This document shows positions 39,573-48,803 of a stretch of DNA of 64,000 bases, piece by piece. The DNA comes from Maribellus maritimus. GTDB lineage: Bacteria > Bacteroidota > Bacteroidia > Bacteroidales > Prolixibacteraceae. Position 1 is the stretch's first letter. The number at the start of each line of letters is the position of its first letter. The position numbers and the translations under genes were made by a program. Below the pieces are notes generated by a model. The model was not told the DNA's origin and did no database searches. It saw nothing but the letters and a program-made list of their open reading frames with translations. The DNA is taken from positions 62,001-126,000 of the forward strand of contig NZ_JAIKLE010000001.1 of assembly GCF_022267315.1 (NCBI RefSeq), given 5' to 3'.

Positions 39573-40499
39573 TTAACGACAGCTTAAATAGGGACTTACC
39601 TTTATAAATGTTACAGAATCAATAAGATTCATTAAAAATAAATCCTCAACTGATTTAAGCGTCCCATTCGTTGTTCTGTAATTAATAATCGTTTGAACCT
39701 GCTTTTTGTTCAAGTAGGGGTGCCTCAACAAATCAGAAAAATCGGCGAAGTTTAGCCGAATTTGATTAATTGCGGAACTGTCGACGGAAATATTGTTAGC
39801 CAAAGTTTCATAGGTTTCTTCCGGGAAATTGTAAACCTCAAGCAATTGTTCCTTTCTGTAAAAACCACCCAACAAATTGCGGTACTTCACTATACGAGAA
39901 GCAAACACCGGCCCGACTCCACTCAATCTGACTAATTCGGTTGAATCGGCACTGTTTAGTTCAACAACGAATACAGGAGATGACTGTTGAAAACTTGTCG
40001 CTTCGTTTTCTTCAACCAAATTCAAATTTTCGGTTTCATGTTTACTCGTTGTATTTGGGATATACTTTTTGGCTACCTGTTCTGTTTTCGGAACAATAAT
40101 ATAATCTTTAATAACAGAATAGATACTATCGTTCATCCCATAAATTTTTCTGAAATCAGAAATTCGTTTAATTTTTCCTCCTGCATTTCTATAGTTAACA
40201 AGATTTCTTTTTACATAAGTTGGCAATAAAAGCGAATCAAGCAATTTTTCAGAAATCGTATTTGGATTAAATAGAAAAAGCGATAGTGTATTTTCTGTGT
40301 CTATTTGACTGTTTTCCCATTCTTCCAGTGCCATCTCAAATTCCGCAATATCTGTATTGTTTTTTGGAGGGAAATAGTCAATAATAATACTTATAATGAC
40401 ACCTGTGAGAATCAATATACTTAGCACTATTATTCCGTTTCGATCTTTTTTGGAGAAATCAAAATAAGATTTAAGCCATTTGTTTGAGAATTTACTCAT
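39573..40499 (-). CDS. Membrane-anchored helix-hairpin-helix (ComEA-like) protein
   Basis: A 308-residue protein with one N-terminal membrane helix (about 22-42) and three HhH units. Unit 1 (about 95-140) reads YVKRNLVNYRNAGGKIKRIS, unit 2 (about 185-240) LVRLSGVGPVFASRIVKYR, unit 3 (about 250-305) LLRHPYLNKKQVQTIINYR. Only unit 2 keeps the full GVGP hairpin. ComEA-type proteins bind DNA during uptake; longer Bacteroidota relatives of this type are common and uncharacterised. It could act with the TfoX-like protein at 10980, but only the domain names suggest this. Confidence 0.85.
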   Translation of the reverse strand: MSKFSNKWLKSYFDFSKKDRNGIIVLSILILTGVIISIIIDYFPPKNNTDIAEFEMALEEWENSQIDTENTLSLFLFNPNTISEKLLDSLLLPTYVKRNLVNYRNAGGKIKRISDFRKIYGMNDSIYSVIKDYIIVPKTEQVAKKYIPNTTSKHETENLNLVEENEATSFQQSSPVFVVELNSADSTELVRLSGVGPVFASRIVKYRNLLGGFYRKEQLLEVYNFPEETYETLANNISVDSSAINQIRLNFADFSDLLRHPYLNKKQVQTIINYRTTNGTLKSVEDLFLMNLIDSVTFIKVSPYLSCR

Positions 40500-40602
40500 C
40501 TTACAATAAGCGTAGGTTATTCGAAAAATAGTAATTATTCTTCTAAATACCTATTCAGAATATGGCAAATAACTATTTAAATGAATGGGAAAAAGGACAA
40601 AT

Positions 40603-41973
40603 TTAGAACCTCAATAAACCTACTTTATTCAGCATAACAATTGCAATGGCAATCGGAGCTATAAATTTTACCAAAAACAAAAATGCTGACAAAAATATTC
40701 CAGATAAGCTCCCACCTTTGGAAACCTCTTCTTTCACTTTCTTTCTTCCCAAAAACCAACCTACAAACAATGCAATAAACAATCCACCTATTGGCAAAAG
40801 AAGATTTGCAGATATCCAGTCCATTAAATCGAATATGTTTAGACCAAAAAATGTATATGGAGAAAGAACCCCCATTGACAAGGAACAAAGAATACCGAGT
40901 ATTGAGATAAGTATCGTGGCCAAAATTGTTGAAGCCTTTCTTCCCATATTAAATTCTTCTTTAAAGTAGGCTACCACAACTTCCAAAATTGAAATAGCCG
41001 ACGTGAGAGCAGCCACAGAAAGAAGAACAAAAAACAAAATTGAAAAAATATATCCGCCAGGCATTTGGTGAAACACGTTGGGTAGCGTAATGAAAATCAA
41101 TCCTGGTCCTTCACTTGGCTCAATTCCAAAAGCAAAAACGGCAGGGAAAATGGCAACCCCAGCTAGAATAGCAATTACAGTATCGGCAACCGTAACATTT
41201 ATAACTGTATTCACCAGGTTATTATCATTTTTAATATAAGAACCATAAGTAATTAACGTTCCCATACCAAGACTCAATGTAAAAAAAGCATGCCCCAGTG
41301 CACTTAAAATACCGTCTCCTGTTAGTTTTGAAAAATCGGGTTTAAACAAAAATAAAAGCCCTGCTTTGGCTCCCTCAAGAGATACTGCTTTTATGCATAA
41401 GAAGATTAATATTACAACAAGAATGGGCATTAAAATTTTAGTGTATTTTTCAATACCTTTTTTAATCCCGATAATTACAATTGCACCTGTTAACAACATA
41501 AAGAAAAGTTGCAATAATACTGGTTTTATCGGAGATTCAATTAAGGTAGTAAAAAGTGAAGATATTTCGTCGGGCGTTTTATTTGAGAATCCGTTTTCCA
41601 GCGACAAAACAATATACTGAACACTCCAACCTGCTACGACACCGTAAAACGACAAAATCAGAAATGCAGCGCTTACACCCAAAATCCCAATGTAGCGCCA
41701 GGGTGTTCCCGGAGCTAAAACTTTAAACGCACCAAAGGCATTTCTTCTGGACCCACGACCTATAATTAACTCAGAGAGCATTACCGGCAACCCTATGGCA
41801 ACAATAAAAGCCAAATAAACAAACAAGAATGCAGCGCCTCCATAAATCCCGGCTATGTATGGAAATTTCCAGATATTCCCCAATCCAACGGCTGATCCAG
41901 CAGCAGCTGCAATTACACCAAACTTAGAACCAAATGAATCGCGTAATTGTAACTGTTTATTATTTTCCGACAT
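40603..41973 (-). CDS. Sodium-dependent transporter of the NSS (SNF) family
   Basis: A 456-residue inner-membrane protein with about 12 helices. The first helix holds AAAAGSAVGLGNIWKFPYIA, the family's sodium and substrate site. The LeuT-like fold imports amino acids or related compounds with sodium. Substrate is not predictable. It is monocistronic, between the HhH gene and the TamL-like gene. Confidence 0.93.
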   Translation of the reverse strand: MSENNKQLQLRDSFGSKFGVIAAAAGSAVGLGNIWKFPYIAGIYGGAAFLFVYLAFIVAIGLPVMLSELIIGRGSRRNAFGAFKVLAPGTPWRYIGILGVSAAFLILSFYGVVAGWSVQYIVLSLENGFSNKTPDEISSLFTTLIESPIKPVLLQLFFMLLTGAIVIIGIKKGIEKYTKILMPILVVILIFLCIKAVSLEGAKAGLLFLFKPDFSKLTGDGILSALGHAFFTLSLGMGTLITYGSYIKNDNNLVNTVINVTVADTVIAILAGVAIFPAVFAFGIEPSEGPGLIFITLPNVFHQMPGGYIFSILFFVLLSVAALTSAISILEVVVAYFKEEFNMGRKASTILATILISILGILCSLSMGVLSPYTFFGLNIFDLMDWISANLLLPIGGLFIALFVGWFLGRKKVKEEVSKGGSLSGIFLSAFLFLVKFIAPIAIAIVMLNKVGLLRF

Positions 41974-42096
41974 AACCTAACTATTAAAATGAAATAAAAA
42001 GGCGGACTATTTTCATAATCCAAAATTTAAAGTCCCAAAAATGCAAAAAATTTTATTCCTGAAACAGTGTAACGCATATTGTTTTTAAAAAGATTA

Positions 42097-44427
42097 TCAA
42101 AATGGATAACCAATAGCAAATGAAAGGTTAAAATCGTCAGCTTTGTACGATCTGTTGCCAATAATCCAACCATCAGTAAAACGATCAGAAGGTTGCCGTA
42201 ATTTCATCCCCAAATCCAGTCGGAAAATAAAATAATTAAAATCGAATCGTAAACCGGTTCCTGTCCCAAAAGCCAGTTGTTTATAGAATTTATCAAACTC
42301 AAAAAGGGCACCCTCTCTGTTATCCTTTTTATTTATGGCCCAAATATTACCTGCATCCAAAAATAAAGCCCCTTCTATAAAGCTAATCAATTTAAAACGG
42401 TATTCAAGGTTAGCTTCCAGTTTAATATCTGAAGATTGGTTGGGATATGTATCTTTAGATGCCTTGTATGTACCTGGCCCAAGCGAACGCACTTGCCAGG
42501 CCCTAATCCCGTTTGCACCACCGGTAAAATATTTCTTTTCAAAGGGCAAAACATCAAAATTTCCGTAGGGAACGCCTGCCCCTAAAAAGGCTCTTGCAAC
42601 CAAAGTATTATATTTGTCAATTGTATAGCCGTACCGAAACTCAACATCAGACTTGACATACTGAGCAAAACGTGTACTAAAAATCCGATAATATTCGCTT
42701 GTTCCTACCCCAAAAGTATCCACCACCTGCACTTTGGGCTGATTGGTTAAAGATGATGCAAGGCTTAAAAGGTTCCCGGCAGATTCAACATTTAATTTCA
42801 AATAACTATACCCTTTACTCGAATTTAAACCCTGAGTATTATAAGTAAAAGAATAGTTGGATGCAAGAATGAGATGGTCCGTAAAACTACTTTTGATATA
42901 CAAATCCTCTATGTTTGCAATAAATTCAGGATCGAACTGGTATAAATTGACCATATTAAAATCGAGCAGGTTCAAGGTTTGCCTGAATGTTTCAGATCTC
43001 ATCCATTCGTAGCCAAACTTAACATTCGCTATTGTTCTTGTGTATTCCGGCCTTCGCTGAAAATTATATCCCAACGTAAAAACAGTCTTTGGCATAAAAC
43101 TTTTAAAAGATCCAATAATATTCCCCGGACCTAAAAGTCTGGGAATTGTTATATTGGACTCAACTCCTACTTCACGTGTATTAAAATATTCCGACTCTCT
43201 GTTTGCAAGCCTTTCCATCGCACCTCGTAATTTTATATTCAACACTTCCGCACCGTGGAACAAGTTACGGTGCTGATAATTTATATTACCTGCAATCCCC
43301 ATGTTACCAGATGTATTTGTGCCTTCAATATCAAAAGATGTAGATTGTTTACTTAAAGGAGCTAAACGAATAAAACAATCAAGCAAATTGGTATCTTTTT
43401 CCATTTGAGGCTCTTGAAACTGAATATCAATAAAGCGAAATTGCCGAAGACGATTAAATGAATTGAAAGTGCTTTCAACATCTGAAATACTATAGCGATC
43501 TCCTTTTTTCATTTGCAAGGACCTCTCAAACAACAACGGTTTGTATTTTATTTGATTATTTCTATAAACGGTGAAGTTATCCGTCCAAAGTGTATCAGTA
43601 AATGAATTTAACTGCTGGACATCATTCAAAGGTGCGGTACCCGGCAATACTGAAACATAAAAGTTATTAAAAAAATAGGGAGTGAAAACTTTTGCTGAAT
43701 CATCGGAGCTATTGCGGTTATCGCCAACATATAAATCGAGTACAATCTCCTTTTCAAACCTACTGCTGTCGGCAAGGTAACTAACATCTTCTTTTGCAAA
43801 ATAATAATATCCGTTATTTCTAAACAAGTCAACGATTGAAGACCTCTGCTTATCAAGCATATAATAATCAAAAGCAGTACCTGGTTTTATGTGTGTCCTG
43901 GAGCTATCACTCATAAAAAGCCTACGCAATTCAATATTGCTAAAATGATAATTGATATCCCGGATTCGGTAGATTTCTCCTGTTTCAAGCGAGTAAGTTA
44001 CGTTGGCTTTTTGTTTTTTATCATTGTATTCAACGTTCTGGTCTACACTTGCATGAAAATATCCTCTGTTATTTAAATATTGCTTTAATTGTCCTTCTGA
44101 CTGAATAGCCAAAGCCTCATTATAAATCTGTGGCGGCTCCCCAATACGTTTTAGCCATCCATCACTTTTTTCTTTTGAAGAGAGATTATAAAGCCATAGA
44201 TGAAATTTTGCAAATCCAAGAATCTTATAATTTTCCTTTTGCCTGACATAAGCTTTTGCTTCATCCTTGTTTATTTCGGCATTATCAACCTCTACTTCAA
44301 CTTTATTTAACAAGTAACTATTTTCGGGAACGAACTTAACCGGTGAACATGCCAATAAAAAAATACCTGCAATCACTGCTATTGCAAGTCGATATCCCAG
44401 TTTTTTAAGATTCTCGCGTCTGTTCAT
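42097..44427 (-). CDS. TamA/BamA-superfamily outer-membrane lipoprotein (TamL-like)
   Basis: A 776-residue protein with a lipobox, LLAC (Cys27), then POTRA-like segments (about 35-340, with LKQYLNNRGYFHASVDQ), and a C-terminal 16-stranded barrel of the surface-antigen type (about 380-776; KKYFTGGANGIRAWQVRSLG is the conserved strand region). It ends in FAIGYPF, with a terminal Phe as in outer-membrane barrels. The lipid anchor on a TamA-like barrel is typical of Bacteroidota TamL, which assists outer-membrane biogenesis. A TamB gene is not next to it. It is divergent from the TrmH gene. Confidence 0.88.
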   Translation of the reverse strand: MNRRENLKKLGYRLAIAVIAGIFLLACSPVKFVPENSYLLNKVEVEVDNAEINKDEAKAYVRQKENYKILGFAKFHLWLYNLSSKEKSDGWLKRIGEPPQIYNEALAIQSEGQLKQYLNNRGYFHASVDQNVEYNDKKQKANVTYSLETGEIYRIRDINYHFSNIELRRLFMSDSSRTHIKPGTAFDYYMLDKQRSSIVDLFRNNGYYYFAKEDVSYLADSSRFEKEIVLDLYVGDNRNSSDDSAKVFTPYFFNNFYVSVLPGTAPLNDVQQLNSFTDTLWTDNFTVYRNNQIKYKPLLFERSLQMKKGDRYSISDVESTFNSFNRLRQFRFIDIQFQEPQMEKDTNLLDCFIRLAPLSKQSTSFDIEGTNTSGNMGIAGNINYQHRNLFHGAEVLNIKLRGAMERLANRESEYFNTREVGVESNITIPRLLGPGNIIGSFKSFMPKTVFTLGYNFQRRPEYTRTIANVKFGYEWMRSETFRQTLNLLDFNMVNLYQFDPEFIANIEDLYIKSSFTDHLILASNYSFTYNTQGLNSSKGYSYLKLNVESAGNLLSLASSLTNQPKVQVVDTFGVGTSEYYRIFSTRFAQYVKSDVEFRYGYTIDKYNTLVARAFLGAGVPYGNFDVLPFEKKYFTGGANGIRAWQVRSLGPGTYKASKDTYPNQSSDIKLEANLEYRFKLISFIEGALFLDAGNIWAINKKDNREGALFEFDKFYKQLAFGTGTGLRFDFNYFIFRLDLGMKLRQPSDRFTDGWIIGNRSYKADDFNLSFAIGYPF

Positions 44428-44517
44428 CCAATTGTTTTATTTCCCAAAAATAATGAAGTGTTTTATTAAGAAACAGTAACTTTACTACTAATATTTCAAC
44501 ACAATACAATTTTTTAG

Positions 44518-45309
44518 ATGATTAGTAAAAATACGATTAAACTTATTCATTCACTTTCACAAAAAAAATACCGAAAAAAAGAGAATTTATTCCTGGTTGA
44601 AGGAGATAAAAATGTTTTGGATGTTATCCAATCAAAAATAAATATTATACATCTATTTGCAACACAATCGTTTATTACCAGCAATAAAATTAATTCAAAT
44701 CACGCTCAAGAAGTAACAGAAGCAGACACTGCGGAAATTAAAAAAGCCAGTTTTCAAAAAAGTCCTCAAAATTGTATTGCTCTGTGTGAAATTCCACCCC
44801 AAAATAAACTACCAGGAAAACTGGAAAATAATTTATCGCTTTTTCTTGATGGTATTCAGGATCCGGGGAATTTAGGCACAATACTCAGAATAAGTGACTG
44901 GTTTGGCATTGAATACATTTTTTGCTCGCCCGATACAGCAGATATTTTTAACCCAAAAGTTGTTCAGTCAAGTATGGGATCAATCTGCAGAACGCAAGTT
45001 ATTTACAGCCCGTTTGAAAAAATATATAGTTTGGCGAAAAGTTCAAATATAAAAATTACAGGGACTTTTTTGGAAGGAGAAAACATTTACGCAGAAATGC
45101 TCCCGGAAAGAACACTTCTAATTATGGGCAATGAAGGAAACGGGATAAGAAAAGAAAATGAATATGGAGTTGATAAAAAAATTATGATTCCTCATTTTGC
45201 AATCAATAATAATAAAGCAGAATCATTAAATGTTGCAGTAGCTACCGGAATAGTTTGTAGCGAATTCAGACGTCAGCAGTTAGCCGGAATGTTATTCGAA
45301 ATGAAATGA
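44518..45309 (+). CDS. TrmH-family (SpoU) RNA 2'-O-ribose methyltransferase
   Basis: A 263-residue SPOUT enzyme. The N-terminal substrate-binding part holds KKYRKKENLFLVEGDKNV. The knotted catalytic domain has motif 1 LDGIQDPGNLGTILRISDW, motif 2 LLIMGNEGNGI and motif 3 SLNVAVATGIV. Members methylate rRNA or tRNA; the target is unknown. Its last 18 bases overlap the 3' end of the convergent porT-like gene. Confidence 0.92.
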   Translation: MISKNTIKLIHSLSQKKYRKKENLFLVEGDKNVLDVIQSKINIIHLFATQSFITSNKINSNHAQEVTEADTAEIKKASFQKSPQNCIALCEIPPQNKLPGKLENNLSLFLDGIQDPGNLGTILRISDWFGIEYIFCSPDTADIFNPKVVQSSMGSICRTQVIYSPFEKIYSLAKSSNIKITGTFLEGENIYAEMLPERTLLIMGNEGNGIRKENEYGVDKKIMIPHFAINNNKAESLNVAVATGIVCSEFRRQQLAGMLFEMK

Positions 45310-46053
45310 AAGTGTAAAGATATTTGATCGCAGTGATTTTATTGATTGCGAATAATATTGCCGTTGAGTATCAGCCGGAGGCGGACCAAGTTGGTTGTTT
45401 AACCCCAAGCTAACTTTTGCTTCAATGGAAAACCGGAAGAAAGTAAAATAATGATCCCATCCTACCCCCATTTCGGCGTATAAACCGCCACTTTTTAAGC
45501 TGACTAAATCTTCCTCCGCTGTTCTTGAAATATCTTGCCGGTAGGCACCGCCAAAAATCACATAAGGCCTGTCGTTATTTATTCTGCGGGCTTTATATTT
45601 TATAAGCAAAGGAAAATCGAGATAGGTTGATTTGACGGAGTAGTAGGTCATCGGCTGATCGTTATAAATATCCCACACGTCGATATTGTACGTCAACTTT
45701 CTCTCACCAAAAGATAAGCCTGGCAGAAACCTGAGATTAAAATCGCGGCCTAACCGTAAACTGGAAACAATCCCTACCGTAAAACCGGGAACAACTTCAG
45801 CAACATCGGAGCGAACCGGTCTGGTACCGGTTATCTGTGGATTATCGAGCTGCCAGATTTTCGGTTCAAAACCGGGATTATCGCCAATCGACCTATAATT
45901 CACAACGGCAAAGTCAAGTGTATTAACTCCAAGTGTAAAGCCAAAATGAACCAACTTATCGTCAAAAGTAGTTAGAAAATTTACTTTTTGCTGTTGCGAG
46001 AAACCGAAACAAGCAAACAGGATAAATAATATGAAAATGATAAATTTCTTCAC
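45292..46053 (-). CDS. porT: PorT/SprT-family outer-membrane beta-barrel, T9SS component
   Basis: A 253-residue protein with a signal peptide (about 1-19, ending FGFSQ) and a short barrel: KLVHFGFTLGVNTLDF near the start, LRFLPGLSFGERKLTY, and alternating strands to the C-terminal FTLSFHFE. It resembles PorT/SprT, needed for type IX secretion in Porphyromonas and Flavobacterium. The usual partner ubiE lies directly upstream, and two T9SS cargo genes are in this window. It is 66 bases after ubiE. The assignment rests on barrel features and synteny. Confidence 0.82.
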   Translation of the reverse strand: MKKFIIFILFILFACFGFSQQQKVNFLTTFDDKLVHFGFTLGVNTLDFAVVNYRSIGDNPGFEPKIWQLDNPQITGTRPVRSDVAEVVPGFTVGIVSSLRLGRDFNLRFLPGLSFGERKLTYNIDVWDIYNDQPMTYYSVKSTYLDFPLLIKYKARRINNDRPYVIFGGAYRQDISRTAEEDLVSLKSGGLYAEMGVGWDHYFTFFRFSIEAKVSLGLNNQLGPPPADTQRQYYSQSIKSLRSNIFTLSFHFE

Positions 46054-46119
46054 TGATTTAATTAACTACTTTTTCTTTTGAAAAGAACAACGAAATGCAC
46101 AATTTATTGTATTCCTTTG

Positions 46120-46851
46120 TTAATTCTTTACTTTAAACGATTGATAAATCGTTGCGATTCCAAAAGTTTGCGGAAAAGCTTTTGCATCATTAAAACCAAC
46201 CTTATTTAATATCATGAGAAAATTATCGCCATCGGGAAATTCATTTACCGATTCCGGCAAATATGTATATGCCCGGTTATCTTTCGAAACAATTTTCCCC
46301 AACGCCGGTAAAATCTTAGTGAAATAAAAATAATAAATCTCTTTAAATGGTGACTTGCGCGGTTTTGAAAATTCCAATACAACAAACGCACCGCCTGGTT
46401 TCAGCACCCTGCTTATTTCTCGTAAACCCCTTTCAAGGTTTTCAAAGTTGCGAACACCAAAACCTACTAATGCAGCATCAAAAGTATTATCCGAAAAGGG
46501 AAGATTTTCAGAGTCGGCTTTAATAAATTCAATACGTTGAGTAAGATTTTTTTTTTGAATCTTTTTTCTGCCAACCTCCAACATTCCTTCAGAAATGTCG
46601 ATACCGGTAACCTTTGAATTTTTAATTTTAGTGGCTTCTACTGCAAAGTCACCAGTTCCGGTTGCAATATCAATAATCATATTCGGGTTGGATGAACGAA
46701 GCCTGTTAACCGCCTTCTTCCGCCAAATTTTATCGATATTTGCTGACAGCAGATGATTTAAAAGATCATACTTTGGAGAGATATTATCAAACATCTCCTC
46801 AACCTGCACTTTTTTCCCCTGATCTGAATCTTTATAAGGAAGAGCTGCCAT
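46120..46851 (-). CDS. ubiE: Demethylmenaquinone methyltransferase
   Basis: A 243-residue SAM methyltransferase of the UbiE/MenG family that makes menaquinone in the last step. It has VQEMFDNISPKYD-like start (VEEMFDNISPKYDLLNHLLS), motif I IIDIATGTGDFAVEA, and VGFGVRNFENLERGL. Its ATG overlaps the stop of the upstream PurL-like gene (TAATG), implying translational coupling. A porT-like gene follows. Confidence 0.93.
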   Translation of the reverse strand: MAALPYKDSDQGKKVQVEEMFDNISPKYDLLNHLLSANIDKIWRKKAVNRLRSSNPNMIIDIATGTGDFAVEATKIKNSKVTGIDISEGMLEVGRKKIQKKNLTQRIEFIKADSENLPFSDNTFDAALVGFGVRNFENLERGLREISRVLKPGGAFVVLEFSKPRKSPFKEIYYFYFTKILPALGKIVSKDNRAYTYLPESVNEFPDGDNFLMILNKVGFNDAKAFPQTFGIATIYQSFKVKN

Positions 46852-47891
46852 TAAACACCAGTGGTCATTTTATCAATAAATCCAAGAGAAATGTCGTCTA
46901 CTCTGATTTCACCTTTTGTTACATGGCCAAGAGTAAAAAACGGAATTTTAAATTCAGTTAAAACGTCTACAAAATCGTCTTCTTTCTCAGAATCCACATC
47001 CACTAAAATTCTCCCCATTGACTCTCCAAAAAGAAAAGAATCCAATCTAATCTCTGCGTCTGTAGTTATGTCAAACCCAAGTCCGTTAGGTATTGCAGAG
47101 CGAAGCAAAGTAAAGAAAAGTCCGCCTTTACCAATCGGACTTGCACTTTGTATTAAATCCTTTTCATGTAATTTTCTAAGCGCATTTTGAATCTTCAACT
47201 CATTATCTATATTAAAAGAAGGAAGCGGAGAATTTACTATTCCGTGATAAAATTCAAGATATTCAGATGAGCCGACATCATCTACCGAACGGCCAATCAT
47301 AAAAATATTGTTGCCTTTTTTATCAAATTTATGCGACGTTATCTGCTCACGTTTTTCAATTGCCCCCATCATACTAACAATAATCGTTGGGGGAACCGGG
47401 CCGTGTTCTGAGAAATGATCAAATCTTATTTTCCTATCCGAGATTTTGAGGTTGAACTTTTGAGCTGCATTCTCCAACCCCTTTTTTGCCCCCGATGCAA
47501 TAAACTGCCCATTCGGATCAGCAAAATCGATATGGTACAAAAATGCGCTTATTGCAATTGGAGTTGCACCAAAACATAACATCTTACGTGCCGCCCTGGA
47601 AACCAAAATTTCTGTTGCAATTTGCGGATCATTTTCCAAATGATGATGAAACGCATGTGTACTCATCGCCATACAAGTTCCCGAAGCATCAATATCAAAC
47701 AACCCTGTTTCGTCAGTATCACTATCTCCAATCGAATCGGGAGAGATATTCATCTCACTAAAATCATTAAAATAATTTATCGAAGACAAATTTGGATTAA
47801 CCATTAAGGAAAAAATAACATCCTCAATATTTTCTGGTTCCGGAATGGAATCAATAGTAAATTCCTTTTCTTTTTCAACAATCTCATTCAT
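46851..47891 (-). CDS. PurM/PurL-superfamily protein (AIR-synthase related)
   Basis: A 346-residue soluble protein with the two-domain PurM fold. The C-terminal half resembles the FGAM synthase PurL: VGSSEYLEFYHGIVNSPLPS, QSASPIGKGGLFFTLLRSA, LFGESMGRILVDVD and FTLGHVTKGEIRVDDI. The N-terminal part has FDIDASGTCMAMSTHAFHHH in place of the usual D-x-x-D-x-x-Asp phosphate and metal-binding stretch. It is much shorter than full PurL and unlike bacterial PurM in the N-terminus, so its reaction is uncertain. It is first in an operon with ubiE and porT, after a TACCTTTG -7 element. Confidence 0.75.
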   Translation of the reverse strand: MNEIVEKEKEFTIDSIPEPENIEDVIFSLMVNPNLSSINYFNDFSEMNISPDSIGDSDTDETGLFDIDASGTCMAMSTHAFHHHLENDPQIATEILVSRAARKMLCFGATPIAISAFLYHIDFADPNGQFIASGAKKGLENAAQKFNLKISDRKIRFDHFSEHGPVPPTIIVSMMGAIEKREQITSHKFDKKGNNIFMIGRSVDDVGSSEYLEFYHGIVNSPLPSFNIDNELKIQNALRKLHEKDLIQSASPIGKGGLFFTLLRSAIPNGLGFDITTDAEIRLDSFLFGESMGRILVDVDSEKEDDFVDVLTEFKIPFFTLGHVTKGEIRVDDISLGFIDKMTTGV

Positions 47892-47921
47892 ACAGCTCAG
47901 TTATTACATAATTCAGCAAAG

Positions 47922-47929
47922 CAAAGGTA
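47922..47929 (-). promoter_or_regulatory. -7 promoter element of the PurL-like-ubiE-porT operon
   Basis: Minus-strand TACCTTTG matches TAnnTTTG, about 31 bases before the ATG. The -33 region is not clear. Confidence 0.5.
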
Positions 47930-48002
47930 ATTAAGTACACGATTTTTCCATAAAAATAGAGCTTTTTTTTAATTTCGGGGATAATTAGAATATAGGAAGA
48001 AT

Positions 48003-48761
48003 ATGAAAAGAACAGCATTAATAACCGGAGCAACAGCTGGAATCGGAGAAGAAACAGCGAGACTTTTGTCAAAAAACGACTTTAATCTAATCCTCACAGG
48101 CCGCCGGAAAGAAAAACTAAAAAAGCTGGCAGATGAAATAACACGCAACTCAGAATGCAAAGTTCATATACTGGTTTTTGACATAAGAAACCGGGAGAAG
48201 ACGACGGATGCCTTTAAAAGCTTACCAAAAGAATGGATGAACATTGACGTGCTTATAAATAATGCCGGGTTGGCTGCTGGACTGAGTACTGTCCAGGAAG
48301 GGTTAGTTGACGATTGGGAACAAATGATCGATACAAACATCAAGGGATTGCTATATATTACCAGACTTATTGCACCAAAAATGACAGAGAGAAATTCAGG
48401 GCATATTGTAAATATCTCCTCAATTGCCGGAAAAGAAACCTACCCAATGGGAAATGTATACTGCGCAACCAAACATGCCGTTCAGTCGCTTACACAGGGA
48501 ATGAGACTTGATATGCTAAAACACGGCATCAAAGTAAGTTCAGTTTCACCCGGCGCTGTTGAAACTGAATTTTCGCTCGTCCGGTTTAAAGGAGACAAGG
48601 AAAAGGCAGATAAGGTTTATGAAGGGTTTACGCCACTTTTTGCAAAGGATATTGCTGAAACTATACTTTTTATTCTCACCCGTCCGGCACATGTAAACAT
48701 AGATGATATTCTCGTTATGCCGACAGCACAGGCGTTCAGCCGTGAATTTTACAGAAAATAA
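48003..48761 (+). CDS. SDR-family NAD(P)-dependent oxidoreductase
   Basis: A 252-residue classical short-chain dehydrogenase: GATAGIGEETARLL (cofactor), NNAG, a catalytic Ser in NISSIAGKE, and the YCATK catalytic Tyr-Lys pair near 152. Arg in LTGRRKEKL after strand 2 favours NADP. It resembles YdfG-type serine/3-hydroxy acid dehydrogenases. It stands alone. Confidence 0.9.
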   Translation: MKRTALITGATAGIGEETARLLSKNDFNLILTGRRKEKLKKLADEITRNSECKVHILVFDIRNREKTTDAFKSLPKEWMNIDVLINNAGLAAGLSTVQEGLVDDWEQMIDTNIKGLLYITRLIAPKMTERNSGHIVNISSIAGKETYPMGNVYCATKHAVQSLTQGMRLDMLKHGIKVSSVSPGAVETEFSLVRFKGDKEKADKVYEGFTPLFAKDIAETILFILTRPAHVNIDDILVMPTAQAFSREFYRK

Positions 48762-48776
48762 ACACATAAATTGTGC

Positions 48777-48784
48777 TACCTTTG
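48777..48784 (+). promoter_or_regulatory. -7 promoter element before the glycosyltransferase-LytS-LytR operon
   Basis: TACCTTTG fits TAnnTTTG and lies 20 bases before the ATG at 48804. No clear -33 partner was found. Confidence 0.5.
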
Positions 48785-48803
48785 TATTCCAGAAAAATAA
48801 AAA

